A stretch of DNA of 7,899 nucleotides from positions 1-7,899 of the forward strand of contig WLGC01000030.1 in NCBI GenBank assembly GCA_009703465.1, written 5' to 3'. Positions 7,073-7,899 of this stretch are shown here, piece by piece; the first letter of the stretch is position 1, and the number at the start of each line of letters is the position of its first letter. Under the pieces are notes generated by a model that saw only the letters and a list, made by a program, of their open reading frames with translations, was not told where the DNA came from and ran no database searches. Position numbers and translations under genes: made by a program. This stretch comes from Actinomycetota bacterium. Its GTDB lineage: Bacteria > Actinomycetota > Actinomycetes > Actinomycetales > Microbacteriaceae.

Positions 7073-7891
7073 TTATAGAACGATGTGCTTCTGAAAACGA
7101 GCGATACCGCTGAATTCGTCGGCATCGAGGCTAGCCCCGCCAACTAAAACCCCATCTACCTCAGGGCTTTTGAGGAATCCAGCAACATTATTGGCTTTAA
7201 CAGATCCGCCGTACAGAATCCTGGTCGCGGCAGCTATCTCGGGACCATGTTCAGCCGCAATTGCCTCTCTAATTTTTCCACAAACAATAGCCGCTTCTTC
7301 TGGAGTCGCCACTTTGCCTGTGCCAATAGCCCAAACCGGCTCGTAGGCGATAACAAAGTCAGAAAGTTTCTGATGACCAGCCAGTGCTGCAATGACCTGA
7401 GCTACTGGAACAGCACTTTGACCTTGTGTTTCTAGTTCCTCAAGTGTCTCGCCAACACAGATGATCGGAATTAAACCGGTTCTGAATGCTGCGGCTGTTT
7501 TTTCCTGAACTGTTTGATCGGTCTCGTGATGATTAGTTCTTCTCTCGCTGTGCCCGACTAAAACATATTTGACGTCAAGTTTTTTCAGAAAAACACCAGA
7601 GACTTCTCCGGTATAAGCACCCGAATCGAATTTAGAAATGTCTTGTGCTCCTAGCGTGACCGAGAGTTTATCGGCGCCAACTAGAGTCTGAACGCTCCTG
7701 ATGTCGGTGAATGGTGGAAAAACCACCACCTCACATTTTTCATAGTCGTGATTTGCATCGCTGAGTGTCCAGGATAACTTCTGGACAAGAGCAATAGCCT
7801 GAAGATGATCATGGTTCATCTTCCAGTTGCCAGCAATCAGCGGAATTCGAGTTACGGTTTCAGCGTTATTCATGGTTGTTGAGTCATTCAT
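7073..7891 (-). CDS. tpiA: Triose-phosphate isomerase
   Basis: This cytosolic glycolytic enzyme interconverts dihydroxyacetone phosphate and glyceraldehyde 3-phosphate. From the first ATG it has 272 residues: LIAGNWKMN (18-26) with N22 and K24, VGHSERR (112-118) with catalytic H114, AYEPVWAIGTG (182-192) with catalytic base E184, the phosphate-binding LYGGSVK (226-232) and GVLVGGASLD (247-256). All active-site residues are present. The start is uncertain: ATG 7891 gives a 17-residue leader before the conserved IPLIAGNWK, and ATG 7873 (residue 7) gives 266 residues, closer to the usual 250-260; neither has a visible Shine-Dalgarno inside the window. TAA immediately before ATG 7891 could be the stop of an upstream gene, and GGC-TAA would suit a phosphoglycerate kinase ending in Gly, the expected neighbour. 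It probably shares a transcript with secG and rbpA. Confidence 0.96.
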   Translation of the reverse strand: MNDSTTMNNAETVTRIPLIAGNWKMNHDHLQAIALVQKLSWTLSDANHDYEKCEVVVFPPFTDIRSVQTLVGADKLSVTLGAQDISKFDSGAYTGEVSGVFLKKLDVKYVLVGHSERRTNHHETDQTVQEKTAAAFRTGLIPIICVGETLEELETQGQSAVPVAQVIAALAGHQKLSDFVIAYEPVWAIGTGKVATPEEAAIVCGKIREAIAAEHGPEIAAATRILYGGSVKANNVAGFLKSPEVDGVLVGGASLDADEFSGIARFQKHIVL

Positions 7892-7899
7892 TTAGCCAA

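Noticed and set aside
7062..7081. Inverted repeat GTTCTA...TAGAAC at the end of tpiA, considered as a terminator
   Set aside because: The stem is six mostly A/T pairs with an eight-base loop, partly inside coding sequence, and no T-run follows on the minus strand. It is more likely chance.
1..7899. Search for a novel accessory system, mobile element or CRISPR array
   Set aside because: Every part of the window is accounted for by syntenic housekeeping genes or gaps under 40 bases. I saw no direct repeats, integrase or transposase motifs, or orphan genes.

Overview
The window is a stretch of ordinary central carbon metabolism from an actinobacterium, most likely a low-GC member of the Microbacteriaceae. 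By eye the base composition is roughly 45-50 % G+C, which would suit the small freshwater or marine 'Luna'-type lineages; this genus-level placement is inference. Two things point to Actinobacteria: an OpcA and an RbpA gene, and the order tkt-tal-pgi-zwf-opcA-pgl facing tpiA-secG-rbpA, a known actinobacterial arrangement. There are nine genes in all (one a 3' fragment), no gene-free stretch over 300 bases, and no RNA gene, mobile element, CRISPR array or repeat family that I can see.

Plus strand, 1-6089: the 3' end of transketolase, then complete genes for transaldolase, glucose-6-phosphate isomerase, glucose-6-phosphate dehydrogenase (Zwf), its assembly/activation factor OpcA, and 6-phosphogluconolactonase. 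Gaps are 28, 0, 14, -4 and 3 bases, so this reads as one operon with translational coupling. Together they isomerise and oxidise glucose 6-phosphate to 6-phosphogluconate and run the non-oxidative carbon shuffling. 6-phosphogluconate dehydrogenase is not in the window.

Minus strand, 7891-6111: triose-phosphate isomerase, SecG, then RbpA. The eight bases ahead of tpiA are compatible with the stop codon of a preceding gene (pgk is expected). RbpA carries a Lys/Ala-rich C-terminal tail of about 100 residues beyond its normal end. The two operons converge on a compact hairpin (6092-6108), with T-runs on both sides, that looks like a shared bidirectional terminator.

I do not see an undescribed system. 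The two points most worth a second look are the histone-H1-like tail on RbpA, and the fact that tal and pgi lie in the same frame separated by one TAG codon, one codon away from the Tal-Pgi fusion enzyme known in other bacteria.
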